A DNA stretch of 18,184 nt, taken from an uncultured Schwartzia sp. GTDB lineage: Bacteria; Bacillota; Negativicutes; Selenomonadales; Selenomonadaceae. A model generated the notes under the pieces. That model saw only the letters and a program-made list of their open reading frames with translations, searched no databases and had not been told where the DNA came from. Below are positions 7,925 to 13,929 of the stretch, one piece after another. The translations under genes were made by a program, and so were the position numbers. Within the stretch, counting starts at the first letter, position 1, and every line of letters begins with the position of its first letter. The stretch lies in the NCBI GenBank assembly GCA_905372875.1, contig CAJPQU010000021.1, positions 1-18,184 of the forward strand, in the 5' to 3' direction.

Positions 7925-8588
7925 GAGATGTCGCCTCCTTCCCCGCTTCGGCAGCGATTTCCCTGGTGGAGGACGGTGTTACCACTACCGACGGTTTTTG
8001 CTCCACATCTGTTTCCTCCGCCGTCTCTCCTCTTGATTCCGAGCCCTTTACCACAGCCGCCGATGGTTTTTCCGCCTCGCCCTGCAATGCTTTTCCCACC
8101 GCCTGAGGTGGGGGAGAAGCCACCGGTTTCGTAGGCGGTTTAGGCGGCGCAGAGGGTTTGGGATTTGCAGCCGCCTCCGCCATGACATGTGCCAAGTAAG
8201 CGCGATCCTCATCGGTCATTACCTCATGGGTCATATCCGCCTTATGCCACGTCGAAATAGCGTAGTCCTTATCCCAGGAAAGTGCCTTGGTGGGACAGCT
8301 CTCCACACAAAGGTCACAATAAAGACACCGCCCCATAAGATAAATATACTCCGACAGATGGCGTTTCTTGTTGGCGTCCGCCACTACTTTCAGCTTCAGC
8401 GCCTGGTTGGGACAAGCTTGGGCGCAAAGCGTACAGGCAATACATTTCTTATACGCCAAAACCAAATGACCACCGCGAAAATGCTCGGTCATCGGCAATT
8501 TTTCCTCAGGATAACAGAAGGTCGATTTCTTGCCGAAAAAATGCTTCAGCGTTACCCCAAGGCCCGTGATTAGACCTTTACCAAACAT
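7917..8588 (-). CDS. nuoI: NADH-quinone oxidoreductase subunit I with long C-terminal tail
   Basis: This is an 8Fe-8S ferredoxin-like subunit of complex I that passes electrons to NuoB. It has 223 residues. Two CxxCxxCxxxCP clusters are intact: C49, C52, C55, C59 and C88, C91, C94, C98. The N-terminal segment (GLGVTLKHFFGKK) is the usual amphipathic anchor. After about residue 140 the protein continues for roughly 80 residues in a low-complexity Pro/Ala/Lys/Glu-rich sequence (KPSAPPKPPTKPVASPPPQ and so on) with no recognisable fold; ordinary NuoI proteins end near 130-180 residues. The ATG at 8588 has a purine-rich GGAAGGA upstream. The reading frame through the tail is open and ends 8 nt inside nuoJ, so this looks like a genuine extension, not a frameshift. 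Confidence 0.96.
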   Translation of the reverse strand: MFGKGLITGLGVTLKHFFGKKSTFCYPEEKLPMTEHFRGGHLVLAYKKCIACTLCAQACPNQALKLKVVADANKKRHLSEYIYLMGRCLYCDLCVESCPTKALSWDKDYAISTWHKADMTHEVMTDEDRAYLAHVMAEAAANPKPSAPPKPPTKPVASPPPQAVGKALQGEAEKPSAAVVKGSESRGETAEETDVEQKPSVVVTPSSTREIAAEAGKEATSHV

Positions 8589-8606
8589 TCTTTTCCTTCC
8601 GCCTCC

Positions 8607-9659
8607 TCACAGCCATCGATAGAGGTAAACACCAATGCCGGTGAACATCATGTTAAGAATGGCCAACGGCAAAAGAACCTTCCAACTGAACGCCAACATC
8701 TGATCGATGCGGGTGCGGGGAAAAGTCCATCGAAACCACATGAACACGAACACCATGACCAGCACCTTGATCCCAAACCAAAGGACGCCCGGCAAAAACG
8801 GCCCTTGCCAGCCGCCAAGGAAAAAGGTGGTCGCCAAGATAGATACGGCTAAAAGATTCGCGTACTCCGCCAAAAAGAACAGCGCCCAACGCATTCCGCT
8901 ATACTCGGCGAAGGGGCCGGCCACGATCTCCGATTCGTCCTCCACTAAATCAAAGGGCGTGCGGTTCGTTTCCGCCGTCGCCGTGATCAAAAAGATGACG
9001 AAGGCGATGGGCTGAAGGAGGATGAACCAGACATGTTCCCCCTGCGCAGCCACAATGTCACTCATTTTCAAGGAGCCGGAGATCATCACGATGCCTAAAA
9101 GCGAAAAGACCATGGGCGCTTCATAGGAGAGCATTTGCGCCACGGTTCGCATTCCGCCAATGTAGGCGTACTTGCTGTTGGAGGCGTAGCCGCCCATCAA
9201 GAAGGGCAGCACCGACTGGGAAGAAATCGCGATCAGAAGGAAAATCCCCACATTGACATCGGCGAAGATCGCCCCGTTATCAAACGGGAAAAACGCGTAA
9301 GCAAGTGCCGACGGCACAAAGAGCAGCATAGGGGACAGCGCCCAGACCACCCGATCGCAGCCCAAGGGGATAATATCCTCCTTACTCATCAGTTTCAGCA
9401 TGTCGGCGATGGGCTGCAAGAGCCCAAAGCGTCCGCCCACGCGATTTGGCCCCAAGCGCACCTGAATGAGCGCGCAGACCTTTCGTTCGGCGTAGGTGAA
9501 GACGATGGCCGCCGTCAGGATGACCCCGATCACAGCGCCAATCCCTACAAATTGCATGATAATATCCGTCAGGACCTCACTGCCAAGGAGCAGCAACAAA
9601 AGATTCCGAATCCATCCGGCCACGGTCATGACCAAGCCTTCCTGCATCATCACAGGCAT
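8607..9659 (-). CDS. nuoH: NADH-quinone oxidoreductase subunit H
   Basis: This is a membrane subunit of complex I, equivalent to ND1, which with NuoB and NuoD forms the quinone-binding chamber. It has 350 residues and eight or nine helices. Two family signatures are visible: AERKVCALIQVRLGPNRVG (about residues 57-75) and the acidic loop TAETNRTPFDLVEDESEIVA then GPFAEYSGMRWALFFLAEY, which lies at the start of the proton-coupling path. The ATG at 9659 has AGGAGG about 8 nt upstream. It is 13 bp after nuoD and 18 bp before nuoI. The first residues before TM1 are somewhat longer than average, and a later in-frame ATG at residue 11 is a weaker alternative. Confidence 0.96.
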   Translation of the reverse strand: MPVMMQEGLVMTVAGWIRNLLLLLLGSEVLTDIIMQFVGIGAVIGVILTAAIVFTYAERKVCALIQVRLGPNRVGGRFGLLQPIADMLKLMSKEDIIPLGCDRVVWALSPMLLFVPSALAYAFFPFDNGAIFADVNVGIFLLIAISSQSVLPFLMGGYASNSKYAYIGGMRTVAQMLSYEAPMVFSLLGIVMISGSLKMSDIVAAQGEHVWFILLQPIAFVIFLITATAETNRTPFDLVEDESEIVAGPFAEYSGMRWALFFLAEYANLLAVSILATTFFLGGWQGPFLPGVLWFGIKVLVMVFVFMWFRWTFPRTRIDQMLAFSWKVLLPLAILNMMFTGIGVYLYRWL

Positions 9660-9672
9660 CTCTCTCCCCTCC

Positions 9673-10770
9673 TCAGCAGTCCACTTCGCCCATCAGCGGA
9701 TCGATGGCGGCGAAGGCGGCCACGGAATCGCCGATGAGATAGCCACGGCACATATCGTTGAGCGCCTGCATGTTGATGAAGGAGGGACGCCGGATATGGA
9801 CGCGATAAGGCTTTGGCGTCCCATCGCTGACCATGTAAAAGCCCAATTCCCCGCGCGTCCCCTCTGTCCGGCTGTACACTTCCCCCTTGGGCGGGCGGAG
9901 GAGTTTCGGCAACTGCGCCATCACCGGCCCTTCAGGCAATCCTTCTAAAGCCTGCCGGACAATTTTAGCACTTTCGGCTATCTCCTGATATCGCACTAAA
10001 AAGCGATCCCAGTTGTCCCCGTTTTGCCCCGTAGGCACATCAAAATCAAACTTCGGATAAGCGCCATAGCCGTCCACCTTCCGTAAATCAAAGGGAACGC
10101 CTGCCGCTCGAAGATTTGGCCCTGTCATATTATGCGCCAACGCTTCTTCCGCCGTGAGACGGGAAGTTCCCATCAAACGGCGCTGAAAGATTTCATTACC
10201 AACGAGAATGTCTTCATATTCCTTCATAAACTGCGGCACTTTATCCAAAAAAACCCGACATTTGGGAATAAATTCCGATGGAATGTCATGATGGACACCA
10301 CCGATTCGAATATAGTGGAAGGTCATGCGAGCGCCACAGACGAGATCAAAGAGATCTAAAATATCCTCTCTGTCGCGAAAGGTATAAAGCATCCCGGTAC
10401 TTGCGCCCAAGTCGATGGCAAGGGAACCGATGAACACCAAATGGCTGGCCATACGGTTCAGTTCGGCCATGATGACGCGCAGGTATTCCCCGCGCGCCGG
10501 CACCTCGATTCCGGCTAATTCCTCGACCGCCCGACAGTACCCTAAATTGTTGTTCATGGACGACACATAATCCAGCCGATCCGTAAAGGGAACGCCTTGC
10601 GTATACGTCCGCGACTCCAAGAGTTTCTCAATGCCGCGGTGCAGATACCCCATGATCGGCTTCACGCGGACGATGCTTTCCCCGTCCAACTCCAACTCCA
10701 CCCGAAGAACGCCGTGGGTCGAAGGGTGCTGCGGCCCCATGTTCAGGATATACGTCTCAGTACGTGGCAT
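9673..10770 (-). CDS. nuoD: NADH-quinone oxidoreductase subunit D (49 kDa)
   Basis: This is a peripheral complex I subunit that lines the quinone-binding cavity. It has 365 residues and is separate from NuoC, unlike the fused NuoCD of enterobacteria. The conserved N-terminus MGPQHPSTHGVLRVELELDGE holds the quinone-ligating histidine (H19), and Y68 in TDRLDYVSSMNN fits the partner tyrosine. The C-terminal signature is RVHIRRPSFINMQALN then IDPLMGEVDC. The N-terminal CxxC pair of NiFe hydrogenases is absent, so this is not a group 4 hydrogenase subunit. The last residue is Cys where many NuoD proteins end in Arg. The ATG at 10770 has AGGGGGA 8 nt upstream and overlaps nuoC by 14 nt; the longer in-frame extension to 10860 is a non-homologous run-in within nuoC. 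Confidence 0.97.
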   Translation of the reverse strand: MPRTETYILNMGPQHPSTHGVLRVELELDGESIVRVKPIMGYLHRGIEKLLESRTYTQGVPFTDRLDYVSSMNNNLGYCRAVEELAGIEVPARGEYLRVIMAELNRMASHLVFIGSLAIDLGASTGMLYTFRDREDILDLFDLVCGARMTFHYIRIGGVHHDIPSEFIPKCRVFLDKVPQFMKEYEDILVGNEIFQRRLMGTSRLTAEEALAHNMTGPNLRAAGVPFDLRKVDGYGAYPKFDFDVPTGQNGDNWDRFLVRYQEIAESAKIVRQALEGLPEGPVMAQLPKLLRPPKGEVYSRTEGTRGELGFYMVSDGTPKPYRVHIRRPSFINMQALNDMCRGYLIGDSVAAFAAIDPLMGEVDC

Positions 10771-11263
10771 AATTGCGTCCCCCTTCCCGCCGAATGCGCG
10801 GCACATGGGGCGGGGCGACCGCCTTGTAGTCCTTTCGCAGGGGATGACCGCTGAAATCATCCGCTAACAGGATGCGCCGCAGATCTGGATGGCCGATAAA
10901 AGAAATGCCCATGAGGTCATAGACCTCTCGTTCTTCAAACTCAACGCCAGGAAATACCCCAGTCACAGAAGGAACAGAGGGCGCGTCATGATCAAGCTTC
11001 ACCTTGACCGTCAACCAATCGTTATGATCGCTCCACGAAAAGAGATGGTATACCATCTCAAAATATGTCTTGTAATCCACGGAAGTGACGCTCTCGAGCC
11101 GATTGAACAAAAACGCCGCATCCTCTTTCAAAAACATCAGCAGTTCCGTCAACCCTTCTGCCGAGACGTAAATCGCTGGCTGTTCCATTTCCTCATCGTA
11201 TTCAATGGTGAGAAACTTCTCTTTGAGGGCTTGTAGCCGCGCCTTATCAATATACTTTTTCAT
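10757..11263 (-). CDS. nuoC: NADH-quinone oxidoreductase subunit C (30 kDa)
   Basis: This is a peripheral structural subunit of complex I that packs against NuoD. It has 168 residues, typical for the stand-alone form. The family signature is clear near the C-terminal half: FEEREVYDLMGISFIGHPDL followed by RRILLADDFSGHPLRKDY. The N-terminal domain reads YVSAEGLTELLMFLKED and then VTSVDYKTYFEMVYHLFS, as expected. The ATG at 11263 overlaps the nuoB stop in ATGA. GGAGGG touches the ATG, so the useful Shine-Dalgarno is probably AGGTGG about 7 nt upstream, or initiation is coupled to nuoB termination. Confidence 0.96.
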   Translation of the reverse strand: MKKYIDKARLQALKEKFLTIEYDEEMEQPAIYVSAEGLTELLMFLKEDAAFLFNRLESVTSVDYKTYFEMVYHLFSWSDHNDWLTVKVKLDHDAPSVPSVTGVFPGVEFEEREVYDLMGISFIGHPDLRRILLADDFSGHPLRKDYKAVAPPHVPRIRREGGRNYATY

Positions 11264-11787
11264 CCCTCCGCCACCTGCTCCCTGCGCGCCGGATCCGTTA
11301 GCGCCACCCGCTCCGGGTGCATGATCTTTTCCTTGAGCTTCAACATACCGTCAATCAAGGCTTCCGGCCGAGGCGGACAGCCGGGAATGTACACATCCAC
11401 CGGCAGCACCTCCTCGATGCCTGGCACCACCGAATAGGAATCGGCAAAGGGCCCGCCCGCAATGGCGCAGCTTCCCATAGCAATAACATACTTGGGCTCT
11501 GGCATCTGCTCATAAAGGCGAATGAGCGGCGGCGTCATCTTCCAAGTCAGGGTCCCCGCTACAATAAGAAGATCCGCCTGACGCGGACACGGCCGAAAAA
11601 CTTCATATCCGAACCGGGACAAATCAAACCGGGCCGCTGCCGTACTCATCATCTCAATAGCACAGCAGGCCAAACCGGAAGAAAGGGGCCATATCGAATT
11701 TCCGTGCGCCCACTTGAACAACGCATCCACCGTCGTCACCACCACGTTATCCTTCAGGATCGGCGGCACCAAATCCTTTATTTCCAT
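11260..11787 (-). CDS. nuoB: NADH-quinone oxidoreductase subunit B (N2 cluster)
   Basis: This is a peripheral complex I subunit that carries the terminal iron-sulfur cluster N2, the direct electron donor to quinone. It has 175 residues from the ATG at 11787. All four cluster ligands are in place: adjacent C41-C42 in SSGLACCAIEMM, C107 in AMGSCAIAGGPF and C137 in YIPGCPPRPEALIDG. An in-frame extension upstream to 11898 is only an open stretch within nuoA. The chosen ATG has AGGGG about 9 nt upstream, matches the family N-terminus (MEIKDLVPPILKDNVVVTTVD) and overlaps nuoA by 10 nt. With NuoE, NuoF and NuoG missing, NuoI-NuoB is the whole Fe-S chain encoded here. Confidence 0.97.
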   Translation of the reverse strand: MEIKDLVPPILKDNVVVTTVDALFKWAHGNSIWPLSSGLACCAIEMMSTAAARFDLSRFGYEVFRPCPRQADLLIVAGTLTWKMTPPLIRLYEQMPEPKYVIAMGSCAIAGGPFADSYSVVPGIEEVLPVDVYIPGCPPRPEALIDGMLKLKEKIMHPERVALTDPARREQVAEG

Positions 11788-12131
11788 GCCAGAGCCCCTT
11801 TCTTCCACGCATACCAAAGACCGAGCGCCAATATCCCAAGAAATAGGAACATCTCTAACAAGGCGAACAGTCCCAACGCCCCGAAGCGCACCGCCCACGG
11901 ATACAGAAAAATGGCTTCAATGTCGAATACGATAAAAATCAAGGCGTAGAGAAAGTACCCCACCCGATACTGCACATAGGTCTTTCCTTCCGTATCCACT
12001 CCACACTCATAAGGTATCCGTTTCTCTCCTCCCGGTTGACGCGGCTGTAGTAAAAAGGCCGGAATCAACGCCGCCACCGGAAAGATCAATGCCACAATGA
12101 AAAAAACACCTAATCCGCCATATTCTCCCAT
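11778..12131 (-). CDS. nuoA: NADH-quinone oxidoreductase subunit A
   Basis: This is a three-helix membrane subunit of complex I, equivalent to ND3, at the junction of the two arms. It has 117 residues, the usual size. The TM1-TM2 loop carries the signature RIPYECGVDTEGKTYVQYRV, including the switch-loop cysteine, followed by FDIEAIFLYPWAV with the conserved membrane acidic residues. It is the first gene of the operon. The ATG at 12131 has AGGAG 10 nt upstream, and that Shine-Dalgarno sits in the loop of a small perfect hairpin (separate entry). Confidence 0.96.
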   Translation of the reverse strand: MGEYGGLGVFFIVALIFPVAALIPAFLLQPRQPGGEKRIPYECGVDTEGKTYVQYRVGYFLYALIFIVFDIEAIFLYPWAVRFGALGLFALLEMFLFLGILALGLWYAWKKGALAWK

Positions 12132-12134
12132 AAG

Positions 12135-12153
12135 TTCCGAACTCCTTTCGGAA
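12135..12153 (-). promoter_or_regulatory. Hairpin presenting the nuoA Shine-Dalgarno in its loop
   Basis: On the transcript, TTCCGAA (12153-12147) pairs perfectly with TTCGGAA (12141-12135), leaving the five loop bases AGGAG (12146-12142), exactly the nuoA Shine-Dalgarno. The stem ends 3 nt before the ATG. AAAGGA, overlapping the stem and loop (12148-12143), can instead pair with an upstream UCCUUU (12185-12180), which would hide the site. The structure is by eye; a regulatory role is inference. Confidence 0.5.
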
Positions 12154-12197
12154 AATCTTCATCTGTATACAAAAGACATAAAGGATAATACGAAACA

Positions 12198-12229
12198 GCG
12201 GCTACCAGGCACAAACGCCTGATAACCGC
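12198..12229 (-). promoter_or_regulatory. 13-bp hairpin in the nuo leader
   Basis: GCGGTTATCAGGC (12229-12217) pairs over all 13 positions, two of them G-U, with GCCTGGTAGCCGC (12210-12198) around a 6-nt loop. The following minus-strand bases (TGTTTCGTATTATCC) are only patchily T-rich, so it is at best a weak intrinsic terminator; it may protect or fold the mRNA instead. It begins 9 bases after the stop codon of the short leader frame. Confidence 0.6.
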
Positions 12230-12237
12230 CACAAATG

Positions 12238-12282
12238 CTATCCTATTGTCAGAGAAAGCGTCATTTTTATCTTCGCCTTCAT
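12238..12282 (-). CDS. Possible 14-residue leader peptide of the nuo operon
   Basis: A short frame, MKAKIKMTLSLTIG with a TAG stop, lies in the nuo 5' leader. Its ATG (12282) follows the strong Shine-Dalgarno AAGGAG, which ends 10 nt upstream (GGAGAG at 8 nt). A second ATG at 12289, only 3 nt from the same Shine-Dalgarno, opens a different frame of 59 codons (12289-12110) that runs past the nuoA start. That spacing is poor, so I prefer the 14-codon frame. The peptide has no obvious run of one regulatory amino acid. It may act by ribosome position on the adjacent hairpin, or it may not be translated. No homology is recognised. Confidence 0.35.
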   Translation of the reverse strand: MKAKIKMTLSLTIG

Positions 12283-12362
12283 AGCGCATTCTCTCCTTCT
12301 CCGGTCAAAGGTTATCATAAAGAAACAAATGGCCTTCGTTATTAAAAATGACTACGAATAAC

Positions 12363-12391
12363 AGTATACATCGCTATATTATGGATTGCAA
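12363..12391 (-). promoter_or_regulatory. SigA-type promoter of the nuo operon
   Basis: The -35 box TTGCAA (12391-12386) and the -10 box TATACT (12368-12363) are separated by exactly 17 bp on the minus strand. Transcription would start near 12356, leaving a leader of about 225 nt before nuoA. The 331-bp gap between nuoA and sigH (12132-12462) is fully accounted for by this promoter, the structured leader and the sigH terminator. Confidence 0.7.
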
Positions 12392-12426
12392 GTCTTTTAT
12401 TTTGTAAAACATAACCCCATCAATCG

Positions 12427-12454
12427 TAAAAAAGGGAGCCTCCCTCGGCCCCCC
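12427..12454 (-). terminator. Rho-independent terminator after sigH
   Basis: On the minus strand, GGGGGCC (12453-12447) pairs with GGCTCCC (12440-12434) around a 6-nt loop, followed directly by six Ts. It lies 9 bp beyond the sigH stop codon and isolates sigH from the nuo operon. Confidence 0.85.
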
Positions 12455-12462
12455 ATCATTAC

Positions 12463-13203
12463 TTATACATTTTCCATATCATGTCGTCGCCGATTAATCG
12501 AAGTCAACCCTCGGTAAATTGTGCCGAGATCAATATCATTTCCACGATTTTCCATATATTTTTCTAATTTTCGTTTGACCCGCTGCAATGCATTATCAAT
12601 TGATTTCACATGACGCCGAAGCTCTGCCGCAATCTCCTGATAGGATTTTCCGTCCAGATAAGACATGAGAACCTTCCATTCCAGATCGCTTAAGATTTCT
12701 TCCATCTTTTCCTCGATATCCACAAACTCTTCCCGGCTGATGACCAATTCTTCTGGATCGGATATCCGTGCTCCCGAGAGCACATCAAGAAGCGTTCTAT
12801 CAGAATCCTCGTCATAAATAGGCTTATTGAGAGAAATATAGGAATTGAGTGGAATATGCTTCTGCCGGGTCGCCGTCTTGATGGCGGTAATGATCTGCCG
12901 AGTCACGCAAAGTTCGGCAAAGGCCCGAAAGGAGGACAGCTTATCGTTACGAAAGTCACGGATGGCTTTATAGAGGCCGATCATACCTTCTTGGATAATA
13001 TCCTCCCGATCAGCTCCGATCAAAAAATAGGACCGAGCCTTAGCTCGCACGAAATTGCGATACTTATTGATCAGATAATCCTGCGCAGCCCTATCTTCGC
13101 CTTCCTTAACGGCGAAAACAACTTCTTCATCGGTCAGGCCATCGAACTCGCCTCCGGCAGTATCCCGCGCTTCCGTCTTTACGTCCGCATCCAATCCCAT
13201 CAT
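12463..13203 (-). CDS. sigH: RNA polymerase sigma factor SigH
   Basis: This is an alternative sigma-70-family factor. In Bacillus SigH drives transition-state, early sporulation and competence genes; its regulon here is unknown. The match to the Bacillus protein is very strong in region 2 (YLINKYRNFVRAKARSYFLI, ADREDIIQEGMIGLYKAIRD, residues about 43-85), in the middle (TRQKHIPLNSYISLNKPI) and in region 4 (LSDLEWKVLM then KSYQEIAAELRRHVKSIDNAL, about 171-206). I chose the ATG at 13203 (246 residues) because GAGG lies 8 nt upstream; the ATG at 13233 would add ten residues but has no good ribosome site. About 27 residues after the region 4 helix (NDIDLGTIYRGLTSINRRRHD) exceed the Bacillus length. 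It has its own promoter upstream and a terminator downstream. Confidence 0.95.
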   Translation of the reverse strand: MMGLDADVKTEARDTAGGEFDGLTDEEVVFAVKEGEDRAAQDYLINKYRNFVRAKARSYFLIGADREDIIQEGMIGLYKAIRDFRNDKLSSFRAFAELCVTRQIITAIKTATRQKHIPLNSYISLNKPIYDEDSDRTLLDVLSGARISDPEELVISREEFVDIEEKMEEILSDLEWKVLMSYLDGKSYQEIAAELRRHVKSIDNALQRVKRKLEKYMENRGNDIDLGTIYRGLTSINRRRHDMENV

Positions 13204-13257
13204 CCTCCCAGCCTCATAAGAACATTTGAACATGCCTTACCGCTGCGCTATGGGCTC

Positions 13258-13286
13258 ATTATACATTACGAGGCCAGATACGTCAA
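13258..13286 (-). promoter_or_regulatory. Near-consensus SigA promoter of sigH
   Basis: TTGACG (13286-13281) and a perfect TATAAT (13263-13258) are separated by 17 bp. The start point should fall near 13251, giving a leader of about 48 nt to the ATG at 13203 and only about 18 nt to the one at 13233, which supports the shorter protein. No terminator separates it from rae1, so sigH probably also receives readthrough. Confidence 0.85.
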
Positions 13287-13314
13287 GGATTCCCACCAAA
13301 ATAAAGCGTTTCTT

Positions 13315-13848
13315 TCATTTCTCTCGTCGCCGCAGTTTGTCAAGCTGGGCCGCCACGCCTTTATCTATGCGAGTCAAAATCTCATTTCTCTCCACGCGTT
13401 GCCGCGCAGAGGGCAAGTATTCTTTCTTTAGCTTCTCCCGAAATTTTTGGATACGCCGCCAAAGTTCCATAGCCGGCAATCGATAAGCGCCCGCTCCTAA
13501 AATAACACTCTGCTCCGCCCCATCGGAAGTCACCACATGCACTTCGCGACCATCTCGCACCAACTCGTAAGTCAAGCGCTCAATCCGACTATCCGCCGTT
13601 TCCCCTGCCGCCGTATAAACGACAACGACATTTTCTGTATGGCATTCCTCATGAGCTTCGTCAATGGTAAAGAGCGCATCAAACACGATCGTTACATCAT
13701 ACTGTTCAAAGGCCCCATACTCTGTCAGGAGGTGGACAAGCTGATCCCTCGCTTGTGCCAGTTCGATCGCTGCCAACCGGGAAAGCGCGGGCCAGGCATG
13801 AATGACATTATAGCCGTCGATTAGAAAACATTCCCGCCGCCGTTTCAT
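13315..13848 (-). CDS. rae1: NYN-domain ribosome-associated endoribonuclease (YacP/Rae1)
   Basis: This is a PIN/NYN-fold ribonuclease. The Bacillus homologue Rae1 (YacP) enters the ribosomal A site and cleaves mRNA during translation. It has 177 residues, the usual size. Acidic residues fitting the metal site are D11 in FLIDGYNVIHAWP, D57 in VTIVFDA, D86 in GETADSRIERLTYEL and D109 in VHVVTSDGAEQ. The C-terminal third is rich in Arg, Lys and Glu and probably helical. The ATG at 13848 has GAGG 8 nt upstream. The position between rlmB and sigH is the standard Bacillota context. Confidence 0.92.
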   Translation of the reverse strand: MKRRRECFLIDGYNVIHAWPALSRLAAIELAQARDQLVHLLTEYGAFEQYDVTIVFDALFTIDEAHEECHTENVVVVYTAAGETADSRIERLTYELVRDGREVHVVTSDGAEQSVILGAGAYRLPAMELWRRIQKFREKLKKEYLPSARQRVERNEILTRIDKGVAAQLDKLRRREK

Positions 13849-13929
13849 AAAAACCGCCTCTCCGCCACGTACGATGCGTAGCTATAGGCCTTATCGCTTT
13901 CTCTGGCAACATCATGGCCACCTTACTTG

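Noticed and set aside
10771..10860. Longer nuoD start (30 extra residues)
   Set aside because: The extension lies inside nuoC out of frame; MPRTETYILNMGPQHPSTHG is the expected N-terminus.
9673..11787. NuoB/NuoD as a group 4 NiFe hydrogenase or formate hydrogenlyase
   Set aside because: NuoD lacks the N-terminal and C-terminal CxxC nickel ligands, and NuoA, NuoJ and NuoK are all present, as in true complex I.
11788..11898. Longer nuoB start (37 extra residues)
   Set aside because: The added residues are encoded inside nuoA in another frame and do not match NuoB N-termini; the ATG at 11787 has its own ribosome site.
13849..13929. Short frame of about 35 codons starting between rlmB and rae1
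   Set aside because: It has an AAGGTGG only 2 nt before its ATG, runs into rae1 out of frame and has no recognisable sequence.
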